NCBI RefSeq assembly: GCF_027706845.1
Contig: NZ_JAQGCZ010000001.1
Span: 124,001 to 188,000 of the forward strand
Direction of reading: 5' to 3'
Length of the DNA stretch: 64,000 nt
DNA from: Mycolicibacterium sp. BiH015
Lineage (GTDB): Bacteria; Actinomycetota; Actinomycetes; Mycobacteriales; Mycobacteriaceae
The notes beneath the pieces were generated by a model. That model was not told the origin of the DNA and made no database searches. It saw nothing but the letters and a program-made list of their open reading frames with translations. A program made the translations under genes and the position numbers. Within the stretch, counting starts at the first letter, position 1; each line of letters starts with the position of its first letter. Below are positions 38,525-46,778 of the stretch, piece after piece.

Positions 38525-40088
38525 GGTCGTATCCCTTCTCCTCGGCGGCAGAACGCAACTGGTGCTTGGCGATCTTCTGTGTCGATGTCTTCGGCAACGC
38601 GTCGATCTGCCGGTAGTACCGCGGCACCTTGAAGCGTGCCAACCGTTCTGCGGCCCAGTCGCCGATGTCGCCGAAGTCGAGCTCGGCGCCGTCGCGAGCA
38701 ACGATGAACACCATGAGGTCCTCGTCGGTGAGATCGGACGGAACCCCGATGACCGCGCTCTCCAGCACCGCGGGATGTTCGTTGATGACGTTCTCGACTT
38801 CCAGCGACGACACGTTCTCGCCTCGCCGTCGCACGATGTCCTTCTTCCGGTCGACGAAGTAGTACTGGCCGTCGATGTCGCGGCGCGCCATGTCCCCGGT
38901 GAACAGCCAGCCGTCGCGCAGCGCCTCGGCGGTCTTTTCCGGATCGTGGAAGTAACCCAGCATGTGGGCCGGGCCCCGAAGAATCAACTCACCGACCTCG
39001 TTGTCGCCCAGATGATTTCCGTTCTCGTCGACGACGGCGGCTTCGGTGCGTGGCACCGCGGGATCCGGATGCTGGCGAGGAAAGCCCATCGCGCCGGCAC
39101 GGCGCCGCTCGTCGAACGGTTCGAGCAGTCCGAACGTCGTCTCGCTCATCCCGAAGCCCGAGATCACCGTCATGCCGTAGCGCTTCTCCAGCGTCTCGCG
39201 CAGTTCGCCGGGAAGCGCGGGCACGCCGTAGGCCACCTTCACGCTGTGGTCGAGGTCGTCGTCGGCCGGTTCCTTCTTGCTCAGTATCAGGGTCATCGCA
39301 CCGATGAAGTTGAAGACGGCGACCTTGTGCCTGCGGATGTCATCCCAGAACCTGTTGGCCGAGAAGCGGCGCGCGAGAACGATCGCCCCCCTTGCGCCGA
39401 TCGCGCCCATCATCGAATAGGCCTGGGAGTTGATGTGGAACAGCGGCAGGCATGCGTAGATGCGGTCACCCTTCTCCATGCGCATCCAGTGCGGATATGC
39501 CTGGCCGGTCAGCACGAAGTTACGCTGAGACTGCATGACCGCTTTGGGATTTCCGGTCGTTCCCGAGGTGTAGATGAAGCTGACGACGTCGTCGGGCGAC
39601 ACCTCAGACGGCTCGGGTGCGGTCGCGCTCGCGCGGTCCATCAGTTCACCGAAGTACGGGAACCCAGCCCCGGCCTGCATTGCGTACACCGCTTCAAGCC
39701 CGGGCAGTCGCCCGACACTCGGCGCGATGATGTCGGCGTAGACGTCGTCGACGAGGACGAACTTGGCTTGGGAGTGCTCCAGAATGTAGTGCGTCTCGCG
39801 CTCTTTGAATCCCGTGTTCACCGCCACAAGCGTCGCGCCGAGCTTCGCCAAGCCGAACCATGCGTACAGGAACTCCGGTTTGTTGTCGACCATGAAGGCG
39901 ACGTGGTCACCGCGGCGCACTCCGAGGTCATGCCAGACGTTCGCGGCCCGGTTCGCGTTCTCGTCGAACTCTCGGTAGGAGACCTGCCGCTCATCCCAGA
40001 TCAGCAGCGGATCGTCGGGCACTTCGTCGACCGCCTGCTCCAGAAAGCGCCCGACGGTCAGTTCTGCCAAATCCACGTGTTCCTCCAT
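38499..40088 (-). CDS. ATP-dependent acyl-CoA ligase (CaiC-like)
   Basis: A 529-residue adenylate-forming enzyme. FIYTSGTTGNPKAVMQSQRN is the nucleotide-binding motif, GFGMSETTFG the A5 motif, WLFTGDMARRDIDGQYYFVDRKKDIVRRRGENVSSLEVENV the A7-A8 region, and STQKIAKHQ carries the catalytic Lys. It resembles crotonobetaine/carnitine-type CoA ligases. It is first in an operon with DUF35, thiolase-like and MFS genes, and its promoter (see 40122-40151) contains an operator shared with other island genes. It probably activates the pathway acid. Confidence 0.88.
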   Translation of the reverse strand: MEEHVDLAELTVGRFLEQAVDEVPDDPLLIWDERQVSYREFDENANRAANVWHDLGVRRGDHVAFMVDNKPEFLYAWFGLAKLGATLVAVNTGFKERETHYILEHSQAKFVLVDDVYADIIAPSVGRLPGLEAVYAMQAGAGFPYFGELMDRASATAPEPSEVSPDDVVSFIYTSGTTGNPKAVMQSQRNFVLTGQAYPHWMRMEKGDRIYACLPLFHINSQAYSMMGAIGARGAIVLARRFSANRFWDDIRRHKVAVFNFIGAMTLILSKKEPADDDLDHSVKVAYGVPALPGELRETLEKRYGMTVISGFGMSETTFGLLEPFDERRRAGAMGFPRQHPDPAVPRTEAAVVDENGNHLGDNEVGELILRGPAHMLGYFHDPEKTAEALRDGWLFTGDMARRDIDGQYYFVDRKKDIVRRRGENVSSLEVENVINEHPAVLESAVIGVPSDLTDEDLMVFIVARDGAELDFGDIGDWAAERLARFKVPRYYRQIDALPKTSTQKIAKHQLRSAAEEKGYDRDFAASAR

Positions 40089-40121
40089 CGAGACGTTGAC
40101 GGCAACGGCGCCGGTCCGTGA

Positions 40122-40151
40122 ATTATACGAGACACTGTCCTATTTTGTGAA
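40122..40151 (-). promoter_or_regulatory. Promoter of the CoA-ligase operon with operator in the spacer
   Basis: On the minus strand a -35 TTCACA (40146-40151) and a consensus -10 TATAAT (40122-40127) are 18 bases apart, about 34 bases before the ATG at 40088. The palindrome GACACTGTC (40131-40139) sits between them, so a bound regulator would repress. Confidence 0.72.
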
Positions 40152-40284
40152 TCCCCGCCCGCCGTCACTGGCGGGAAGCCAATGCGCATTTACAGCCTCT
40201 TTAGACCGTTGACTGCACGGTTGAGGCCCGCGACGTCTTCTCGGTTGCCTACGGAAAGAGGTGTGGTCTGCTAGACATAAGGCG

Positions 40285-40300
40285 GGACATCGTCTTGTCC
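40285..40300. promoter_or_regulatory. Putative IclR operator before the regulator gene
   Basis: GGACATCGTCT (40285-40295) differs at one position from the shared RGACAYTGTCY palindrome; GGACA (40285-40289) is also repeated inverted as TGTCC (40296-40300). It lies about 70 bases before the IclR start, fitting autoregulation. Confidence 0.5.
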
Positions 40301-40362
40301 ATGGAACCTTTGAGGCGGTCGGTTCTCCGACTACCCTCGTACCGACATCTGAGGGGGTGTGT

Positions 40363-41172
40363 ATGACCAGTGACGAGGTCGACGAACTCGCCACTCCTAC
40401 GTTCTCCGCCGAGGCCGAGCACCGCGGCGTCGCGACCAAGCTGTTCACCCTGCTGGAAGCGGTGGCAGCCGCACCCGACGGAATCAGCGTGCGCGAGGTC
40501 TCACGCGCCACCGGTATCGACAAGAGCTCGGTCAGCAGGATCTTCAACCAGCTCGCAGCGCTGGACGTGGTCGAGCAATCGCAGCTGACGGGCCGGTTCG
40601 AGGTCGGCCGCCGCTTGTCCTCGCTGGGCGAGGTCCTGCACACCCATAATTCCCTGTGGGGTCTCGCTGAACCCATCGTGCGCGACCTGGTAGCCCGCTT
40701 CGACGAAACGTGCTATTTCATTGTGCGCGAAGGGAACCAGGCCCGTTTCCAGGAGCGGATCGACTGCCGGCAGGCGATCCGGTACGTAATCGAACCGGGC
40801 GTGGTATCCCCGTTGTACGCCGGCGCGGCGGGCCGAGCAATCCTCGCGGGAATGCCAGAGGACGAAGCGACCGCCTACCTGGACAGCGTCACCGTCAGCC
40901 CGATGACCACCGAGACCGTCACCGATCGGGAGCTGCTGCGCAAGTTCGTCGAGCAGGACCGGGAGCGGGGATACAGCGTCAGCCTCGGCGAGCGCGTGGC
41001 CGGCGGCCGCGGGATCGGCGCGCCGGTACGTCGCGCCGACGGCTATTGCGTCGCTGCGATTCTGTGGACCTGCCCGTCGACGCGTTTCGACGTGACCCGC
41101 ATCGACGAATTCGGCGCCGCAGTGCGCGAGGCCGGCCGCAACCTGTCCACACTGCTCGGATACTCGGCGTAG
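40363..41172 (+). CDS. IclR-family transcriptional regulator
   Basis: A 269-residue regulator. The winged helix occupies about residues 18-85 (GVATKLFTLLEAVAAAPDGISVREVSRATGIDKSSVSRIFNQLAALDVV), followed by the IclR effector domain ending VREAGRNLSTLLGYS. I start at ATG 40363 because GAGGGGG lies six bases upstream; the frame runs open from 40261 without support. It is divergent from the CoA-ligase operon and convergent with the hydrolase operon, so it lies at the centre of the catabolic island and is the best candidate for binding the shared palindrome. Confidence 0.9.
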   Translation: MTSDEVDELATPTFSAEAEHRGVATKLFTLLEAVAAAPDGISVREVSRATGIDKSSVSRIFNQLAALDVVEQSQLTGRFEVGRRLSSLGEVLHTHNSLWGLAEPIVRDLVARFDETCYFIVREGNQARFQERIDCRQAIRYVIEPGVVSPLYAGAAGRAILAGMPEDEATAYLDSVTVSPMTTETVTDRELLRKFVEQDRERGYSVSLGERVAGGRGIGAPVRRADGYCVAAILWTCPSTRFDVTRIDEFGAAVREAGRNLSTLLGYSA

Positions 41173-41178
41173 GAACAC

Positions 41179-42120
41179 TCAGGCTGCGAAGCGTACGACG
41201 GTGCCTACCGTCATCAAGGTGAACGCGTCGGGCATACGCTCTGCCACCGCCCGCTGTGTGCGGAATCCACTGCAATGCATCGGTGAAACCCAGGCCGGCT
41301 CGCGCGCAAGCAGTTCGTCCACGGTGCGGTCGACCTTGGCCTGGGTGATACCGGCGTGACCGAGGTGAAAGCCGCCGAGCACCGCGTGCAGGGGCGCGCC
41401 CTCGCCGAGCTTCAACGCATGGTCGACCGCGGATACGACGCCTGCATGCCCGCACGGGTCCAGCACGATAAGACCGAGGCCCTTCACGTTGACGATCAGC
41501 GTCATGTAGTCATCTATCGGGTCGGAGCACACGTGACCGTCCCGCACTGACATGCGTCCGACCGGCACCTCTTCCTCGAAGTCGAGGGTTGTCGGTACTT
41601 CTCCGCTTGTCATCACGCCGGGTGCGATCTCCAGTGGATCCTTCAGCGGCACGACTGCAGCTCCGGCGGCGGTCAGCTCGTGCTCGGTGAGCGCCTTGTT
41701 GAAGTACTGCAGCGTGACGTCGGGGCGCTGGATGAGCCGCGGCGCGAACGCCGACGGGTGTACAAGCACGGGAACCCGGTACCCGATCTGCTCGAGGGCG
41801 GCATAGATTCCGCCGAAGTGATCGGGATGACCGTGGGACAGCACCACTTGATCGACGTCAGTCAGATCGATTCCCAGCAGCCTGGCATTGTGCACCAGCG
41901 GAATCGGACCCATACCGGCGTCGAACAGGATGGTCGTGGTGCGCCCCGCGGTCGTCGCCCTCAGCAGGAAGGAGATGCCGTTTTCGGCGAGCGGTGTTCC
42001 GCGCCGCGCGCCGAAATGCTCCGGCATGCCTTGGCGCGTGATGCCGGGCGAGTTCGACATCAGCATGTCGATGTAGTTGTCGACGAGAACGGTCAGAACC
42101 AGCTCGTCGCACTCACGCAT
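41179..42120 (-). CDS. MBL-fold metallo-hydrolase
   Basis: A 313-residue metallo-beta-lactamase-fold protein. The zinc motif is SHGHPDHFGG (His96, His98, Asp100, His101), with further ligand candidates at the LDPCGHAG and GGFHLGHAG loops and the late MHCSGF. The layout resembles the Mycobacterium/archaeal 7,8-dihydropterin-synthase-like MBL subgroup. It overlaps the amidohydrolase stop by eight bases and is last in the ThDP-ABC operon. The likely job is hydrolysis of an ester, lactone or thioester intermediate; the substrate is unknown. Confidence 0.83.
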   Translation of the reverse strand: MRECDELVLTVLVDNYIDMLMSNSPGITRQGMPEHFGARRGTPLAENGISFLLRATTAGRTTTILFDAGMGPIPLVHNARLLGIDLTDVDQVVLSHGHPDHFGGIYAALEQIGYRVPVLVHPSAFAPRLIQRPDVTLQYFNKALTEHELTAAGAAVVPLKDPLEIAPGVMTSGEVPTTLDFEEEVPVGRMSVRDGHVCSDPIDDYMTLIVNVKGLGLIVLDPCGHAGVVSAVDHALKLGEGAPLHAVLGGFHLGHAGITQAKVDRTVDELLAREPAWVSPMHCSGFRTQRAVAERMPDAFTLMTVGTVVRFAA

Positions 42121-43120
42121 GGCTGACGGCGACCGCTCTGGTCAGCAGCTGCTGTGGCGTGTGCACGAGCACCTTTTCCAGCGCCACCGGGTCGGTAATG
42201 GTGGCGCGCACCGTTGCGACGGGATCGGGGTCGGCCATGTCGAACGGATAGTCGCTGCCGAGCGCGAGCCGGTCGGCGCCGACCCGCTGCAGCAGGAACG
42301 CCAGCGAGTCCCGGTCGTGGGTCAGTGTGTCGAACCAGAACCGATCCAAGTACTGCGACGGCGCACGATCGATCCGCGACTTCGCTTCGGGCCGCACCTT
42401 CCAACCGTGGTCGAATCTACCGATCTGATACGGCAGGAAACCGCCGCCGTGCAACAGCGCAATCCGCAGCGCCGCATTGCGTTCAAGCACGCCACTGAAG
42501 ATCAACGACCCCGCGGCCAGCGTGGAATCGGTTGGGTTACCGACAAAGTTGTGCAAGTAGTAGTCGTGCATCCGGTCGTGTCCGGCAACATCGGACGGAT
42601 GCAGCACGACCGCGAGGCCGGCGTCAGAGATCATCGTCCAGAGCTCCGCGAACCGGTCGTCGCCGAGGTTCGCACCGGTGACGTTGGTGGCGACCTCCAG
42701 GCCGACCACCTCCGGGACGGACACCAGCCGTTGGACTTCCGCAATCGCCGCCTCGGGGTCCTGCATGGGCAGATGGCCCAGCACGACGAAGCGCTCCGGG
42801 TGGGCGCGGGCAATATTGACCAGCGAGTCGTTGTAGAGCTGCGCATGCGTGGTCGCGGCCTCGGTGTCGAGCTTGTACTGAAACTGCGGAGGCGGGACCG
42901 AGAGTGCGTGCACATTGACGCCGTCACGGTCCATATCGGCCAGTCGGGAACCGACATCGAACATCCCCGCCGGGAAAGGTCCGCTGACCCGTCCGTTCGG
43001 ATAGTTGAAGTACCATCCTTCCCTACGATTTTGGATCTTCGGAGCAGCGGCGGGAACCTCGATCGCCAGCTCGTTGATGAACGCCTCCGGGACGATATGG
43101 GCGTGGATGTCAGTTGTCAC
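42113..43120 (-). CDS. Amidohydrolase-2 family (ACMSD-like) metal-dependent hydrolase/decarboxylase
   Basis: A 335-residue TIM-barrel enzyme beginning at GTG 43120 with VTTDIHAHIVPEAF; DIHAH gives the metal-binding HxH. Later landmarks are VVLHPSDVAGHDRMHDYYLHN, LLHGGGFLPYQIGRFDHGW and the late Asp in LGSDYPFDMADPDP. This is the amidohydrolase-related family that includes ACMSD and gamma-resorcylate decarboxylase, so decarboxylation is as likely as hydrolysis. Its start overlaps the permease stop (GTGA). The open frame continues upstream to 43900 but that is out of frame with the permease gene. Confidence 0.85.
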   Translation of the reverse strand: MTTDIHAHIVPEAFINELAIEVPAAAPKIQNRREGWYFNYPNGRVSGPFPAGMFDVGSRLADMDRDGVNVHALSVPPPQFQYKLDTEAATTHAQLYNDSLVNIARAHPERFVVLGHLPMQDPEAAIAEVQRLVSVPEVVGLEVATNVTGANLGDDRFAELWTMISDAGLAVVLHPSDVAGHDRMHDYYLHNFVGNPTDSTLAAGSLIFSGVLERNAALRIALLHGGGFLPYQIGRFDHGWKVRPEAKSRIDRAPSQYLDRFWFDTLTHDRDSLAFLLQRVGADRLALGSDYPFDMADPDPVATVRATITDPVALEKVLVHTPQQLLTRAVAVSHA

Positions 43121-43956
43121 TTCTTCTCCAGGTCGGGTCGTGCGATGGCGGCGGAACGCCAGAACACGATTTTGCGTTCGGCGAACCACAGGATGAGGTA
43201 GGCGATGAGGCCGAAGAGTAGGAAGATTCCGATGAGGACCCACACCGCCGGGGTGTCGAAGCCAGATCGGTAACGCTGCAGCAGGTATCCGAGCCCGGCG
43301 TCGGAACCGACGAACTCCGACACGATGGCGCCGATGATGGCGGTGGTCGCACCGAGTTGAAGGCCGCCGAAGATCACCGGTAGTGCCGCGGGGATCTTCA
43401 GCATGCGCATGATCTGCCACTTTGACGCACACAGCGAGCGCATCAACTGCACCGAATTCGGTTCCGCCAGACCGAGTCCGCTCAAGGTGGTGATGAACAC
43501 CGCGTAGAAGCAGGCAATTGCGGCCTGGAAGATCTTGCCTTCGATGCCGAACCCGAACCACGTGATGATGACCGGCGCGAGTATCACCGTCGGAATGGCT
43601 TCGAGTGCGGAGAGGAACGGCAGATACGCCGTGCGCAGCCGGATAGAGGAACCCAGCAGCATGCCGAGGGAGAACCCGATCAGTGCGCCCAGCGCGAAGC
43701 CGCCGAGGATTTCGGTAACAGTCCGCAGAACGTGGTCGGAGAATCCGCTGGCTCCGAGCACCCGCGGCGCCGCCTCGATGACCGACTGCGGGGTGGGGAG
43801 CAGGATGGAGGGTACGAGACCGTTGTTCGTGATGTAGTACCAGATTCCGAACACCACAGGAGCAATCAGTGCTGTGACCAGGTACGGCGACAGCGTCCAC
43901 CGTCTGCTCGGATTCTCGGCGCGTAACTCGGTGACACGCTCCTGAAGGGTCGTCAT
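43117..43956 (-). CDS. ABC transporter permease (SsuC/TauC/NMT1-type), second subunit
   Basis: A 279-residue permease with six or so membrane segments, starting MTTLQERVTELRAENP. The cytoplasmic EAA-type loop reads LMRSLCASKWQIMRMLKIPAALPVIFGGLQLG. Its ATG overlaps the upstream permease stop and its stop overlaps the amidohydrolase GTG, so the genes are tightly coupled. With the other permease it forms a heterodimeric channel. Confidence 0.9.
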   Translation of the reverse strand: MTTLQERVTELRAENPSRRWTLSPYLVTALIAPVVFGIWYYITNNGLVPSILLPTPQSVIEAAPRVLGASGFSDHVLRTVTEILGGFALGALIGFSLGMLLGSSIRLRTAYLPFLSALEAIPTVILAPVIITWFGFGIEGKIFQAAIACFYAVFITTLSGLGLAEPNSVQLMRSLCASKWQIMRMLKIPAALPVIFGGLQLGATTAIIGAIVSEFVGSDAGLGYLLQRYRSGFDTPAVWVLIGIFLLFGLIAYLILWFAERKIVFWRSAAIARPDLEKK

Positions 43957-44777
43957 GACTTGCGTGACCTCGATTCTTCGGACCAGAAGACGACCCGGCG
44001 TTCGATTACATCCATGATCGACACCAAAGTTATTGCGATGATCACGACGACGATGATGACCGCGAAGGTCAACGGCATGTTGAGCTGTGACGAGAACTCT
44101 TTGGTCAGGGTGCCCAGGCCACCCGCCGAGGCAGAGAGGATCTCGGCGACAAGCACACCCGTGAACGCCATCAGCATCGCGTGCTTGACGCCGACCATGA
44201 TCATCGGGACCGCAGAGGGCAGCTGCAGCTTGAAGAACGTCTGCGTGCGTGTGGCGTTCAACGACTGCATGAGCTTGAACTCGTTGGCCTTCGGTAGCGC
44301 CAAACCGACCATGGTGTCGATCCAGACCGGGAAGAAGCAGATGATCACAGCGATGGCGATCTTGCTGGGCGGCCCGAAACCGAGCCAGCCGATCAACAGC
44401 GGGGCCAGTACTATCTTCGGAAGGGCCTGGACCATGATCGCGTACGGCGTGATCGCCGTACGAATGAACGGTGTTGTGCCCAGGGCGATTCCGGCCGCCA
44501 AACCTACGCTGCAGCCGATCAGCCAGGCGATCACAACCGAAAAAAGCGTGCTGTACAGGTCTTCCCACCAGTAGCCCGCCGTGACCAGGCGGGCCAGCCC
44601 GGACAACACTTCGGACAGAGTCGGGAACAATGTCCGGTCCTCAAGAAGGCGCGGGCCGATCTCCCAGGCCGCAGCGAACACCAGCACACTGCCGACGCTG
44701 ATCCACCAGCTGCTGCCCTCGCCACCGGACTTTGCAAGGCGCGCTTTGGTCGGCCTGACCCGCAGCGCCGATGTCAC
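43953..44777 (-). CDS. ABC transporter permease (SsuC/TauC/NMT1-type), first subunit
   Basis: A 274-residue permease starting at GTG 44777 (VTSALRVRPTKARLAKSG) with six or so membrane segments and the loop LMQSLNATRTQTFFKLQLPSAVPMIMVGVKHA that contacts the ATPase. The start codon overlaps the ATPase stop (GTGA). It is paralogous to the next permease gene. Confidence 0.9.
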   Translation of the reverse strand: MTSALRVRPTKARLAKSGGEGSSWWISVGSVLVFAAAWEIGPRLLEDRTLFPTLSEVLSGLARLVTAGYWWEDLYSTLFSVVIAWLIGCSVGLAAGIALGTTPFIRTAITPYAIMVQALPKIVLAPLLIGWLGFGPPSKIAIAVIICFFPVWIDTMVGLALPKANEFKLMQSLNATRTQTFFKLQLPSAVPMIMVGVKHAMLMAFTGVLVAEILSASAGGLGTLTKEFSSQLNMPLTFAVIIVVVIIAITLVSIMDVIERRVVFWSEESRSRKS

Positions 44778-45571
44778 GACAGCCCGAGCAGGGTTCGGGC
44801 CCGCAGCGCCAGAGCGGCGAACTCCGGGGTGAGGGTGAGCTCTGGGCTGCGGGGGCGTTCGAAGGGCACGTCGATGACCTCGACAAGGCGGCCGGGACGC
44901 GCGCTCATCACGGCGATCCGGTCGGACATGAAGACCGCTTCGCTGATATTGTGCGTCACCAGGATTGCAGTCGCCCTCGAATGTGCCTGTAGGCGCAGCA
45001 ATTCGGAGTTCATCGATTCCCGCGTGAACTCGTCGAGGGCACCGAAGGGCTCGTCGAGCAGCAGGAGCTTCGGGCTGTGGATCAGCACGCGGCACAGCGC
45101 CGCGCGCTGTTGCATGCCACCCGACAGCTGCCAGGGGTAGGACTTCGCGAACTCTGCGATGCCCACCATGGACAGCAGTTCTTCGGCACGTGCCCGGTAC
45201 TTCTTCTTCGACTGTCCGAAAACCTCGACGGGCAGCAGTACGTTGTCGATCGTCGTGCGCCACGGAAACATCACAGCCTGCTGGAACATCATGCCGATGT
45301 CGCGGCTGGGTCCTGACATCGACTTGCCGTCGAAGGTGACGGTGCCCTGCGACGGGGCCAGCAGCCCGCCCATGATGTTCAGGGCCGTCGACTTACCGCA
45401 CCCGCTGGGCCCGAGCAGGGTGAGGAACTCGCCGTCCATGACGTCGAGGTCCATCCCGCTCAGAGCGATCATTTCGTTGTCACCGCTGCGGTAGGTCTTG
45501 CTGATCCCACTGGCTCGCACCAGCGGGTCGGTCTTGGTCATGGTCATTGATTCCATCGCGGTTGCCGTCAT
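44774..45571 (-). CDS. ABC transporter ATP-binding protein (SsuB/TauB-like)
   Basis: A 265-residue ATPase with Walker A GPSGCGKS (54-61), signature LSGGMQQRAALCRVL and Walker B LLLLDEPFGALDEFTR, then the H-loop VTHNISEAV. It belongs to the nitrate/sulfonate/taurine family that energises importers with NMT1/THI5-like binding proteins. It lies three bases after the binding-protein gene. Confidence 0.93.
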   Translation of the reverse strand: MTATAMESMTMTKTDPLVRASGISKTYRSGDNEMIALSGMDLDVMDGEFLTLLGPSGCGKSTALNIMGGLLAPSQGTVTFDGKSMSGPSRDIGMMFQQAVMFPWRTTIDNVLLPVEVFGQSKKKYRARAEELLSMVGIAEFAKSYPWQLSGGMQQRAALCRVLIHSPKLLLLDEPFGALDEFTRESMNSELLRLQAHSRATAILVTHNISEAVFMSDRIAVMSARPGRLVEVIDVPFERPRSPELTLTPEFAALALRARTLLGLS

Positions 45572-45574
45572 TCC

Positions 45575-46654
45575 TCAGCCGGTGTAGTTCGCTGCTTGTT
45601 CCTTCACCTGCGCCCGATCGAAATCGTTGGCGAAGTCCAGAAATTGGGTGTTGAGAAAGGTGTCGAGGTCATACGGCGACGAGCTCTCCATCGTCGAGGC
45701 GATGGTGTCCAGGAAAATACGGGTCTCCTCGGGATCGTGCGCACCGATGCGCTCCGGATTCTTCGGCGGCACCTGCGTCAGCGAGAGGTCGAAGCGAAGC
45801 AGGCCCTGTGACACACCGTCGGCGTTGGCCTCGAAAGCGGCCGGGTTGGCTTCTTTGAGGAAGTTGATGCACGCCTCGTTGTTGGCGAGGCAGAATTCGA
45901 TGCCCATCGCCGTCCCTCGCGAAAGTGCCTCCAGTGCCTGCGGTTTGGACTCGATCACTCTGGATGTCGTAATGATGCCGCGGGCCGGAAAGCCTTTGAA
46001 CTCCTCCGGGGTGAGGTCGTTGAGGTTCAGACCGGCCGTCTGTAGTCCGAAGATGTCGTTGTACGCTGTCGAATACGCGTCGACCTGCTTGTTGGTGATG
46101 GCCGCAAAGGTCTCCGGCCCGCCGTCACCGATGGGGATGATCGTCACGTCGCTGATCGGGTCGATACCTTCCTGGCGCAGTGCGGCCTCGAGGAAGGCGA
46201 CCTCCCCGCCACCGGCCTCGGAGACCCCGATCTTCTTACCCCTCAGGTCACCGATCGACGCGATGCCCGAGTCGTTGGGGGCGAAGACACCGAAGATCGC
46301 GCCGGTGCTGTAGGTGAAGATGTTGACCACGTCCTGACCGCCCAACAGCGCCTCGCCGACGGTCGGCATCGACGGGTTGCCGGCCTCGAGGTTGCCGGCG
46401 ATGAGCTGTTCGACGGCGTCGCCGCTGCCGCCGGTAGGGACGAACTCGACGTCTAGCCCGAGGTCCTCGTAGTACCCGAGTTTGTCGGCGGCGAGCCAGC
46501 CCCACCACTCGGCGGTGAAGGTGTCGGTGGCGGCCATGCCCATCTTGATGGTTTGCATGCCACCGCTCTCGGCGCTTTCACCGCCGCTCGAACAACCGGC
46601 CAGGACTACCGCTCCGCTCGCCACTACGGCGAGCGCGGCAAGTCGTTTCTTCAT
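45575..46654 (-). CDS. NMT1/THI5-like ABC substrate-binding lipoprotein
   Basis: A 359-residue lipoprotein starting MKKRLAALAV at ATG 46654, with lipobox LAGC and lipidated Cys21. The mature part is an SsuA/THI5/NMT1 binding fold: MGMAATDTFTAEWWGWLAADKLGYYEDLGLDVEFVPTGGSGDAVEQLIAGNLEAG. Ligands of this family include sulfonates, pyrimidines, nitriles and aromatic acids; the substrate here is unknown but should be the feedstock of the surrounding enzymes. It has its own operator and -35-like TTGACA inside the end of the preceding gene. Confidence 0.9.
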   Translation of the reverse strand: MKKRLAALAVVASGAVVLAGCSSGGESAESGGMQTIKMGMAATDTFTAEWWGWLAADKLGYYEDLGLDVEFVPTGGSGDAVEQLIAGNLEAGNPSMPTVGEALLGGQDVVNIFTYSTGAIFGVFAPNDSGIASIGDLRGKKIGVSEAGGGEVAFLEAALRQEGIDPISDVTIIPIGDGGPETFAAITNKQVDAYSTAYNDIFGLQTAGLNLNDLTPEEFKGFPARGIITTSRVIESKPQALEALSRGTAMGIEFCLANNEACINFLKEANPAAFEANADGVSQGLLRFDLSLTQVPPKNPERIGAHDPEETRIFLDTIASTMESSSPYDLDTFLNTQFLDFANDFDRAQVKEQAANYTG

Positions 46655-46762
46655 CGCGAATCTCCTTTGGTCCGGCTTTCTTGCAAGAGCACTGCTGGCG
46701 GATAGAGGGGTGGTGTGAGGCAGACTTCTTGTCGCTATTAATGTGACAGGGCTAACAGCATC

Positions 46763-46778
46763 TGTCAAGACACTGTCT
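46763..46778 (-). promoter_or_regulatory. Internal promoter/operator before the binding-protein gene
   Basis: The perfect palindrome AGACACTGTCT (46768-46778) adjoins a minus-strand TTGACA (46763-46768) that can serve as -35; -10 candidates (CACATT at 17 bp) are weak. The element overlaps the last codons and stop of the dehydrogenase gene. Confidence 0.55.

Noticed and set aside
43121..43900. Amidohydrolase frame extended into the permease gene
   Set aside because: The extension is out of frame with the well-supported permease; the GTG at 43120 begins the family N-terminus with DIHAH.
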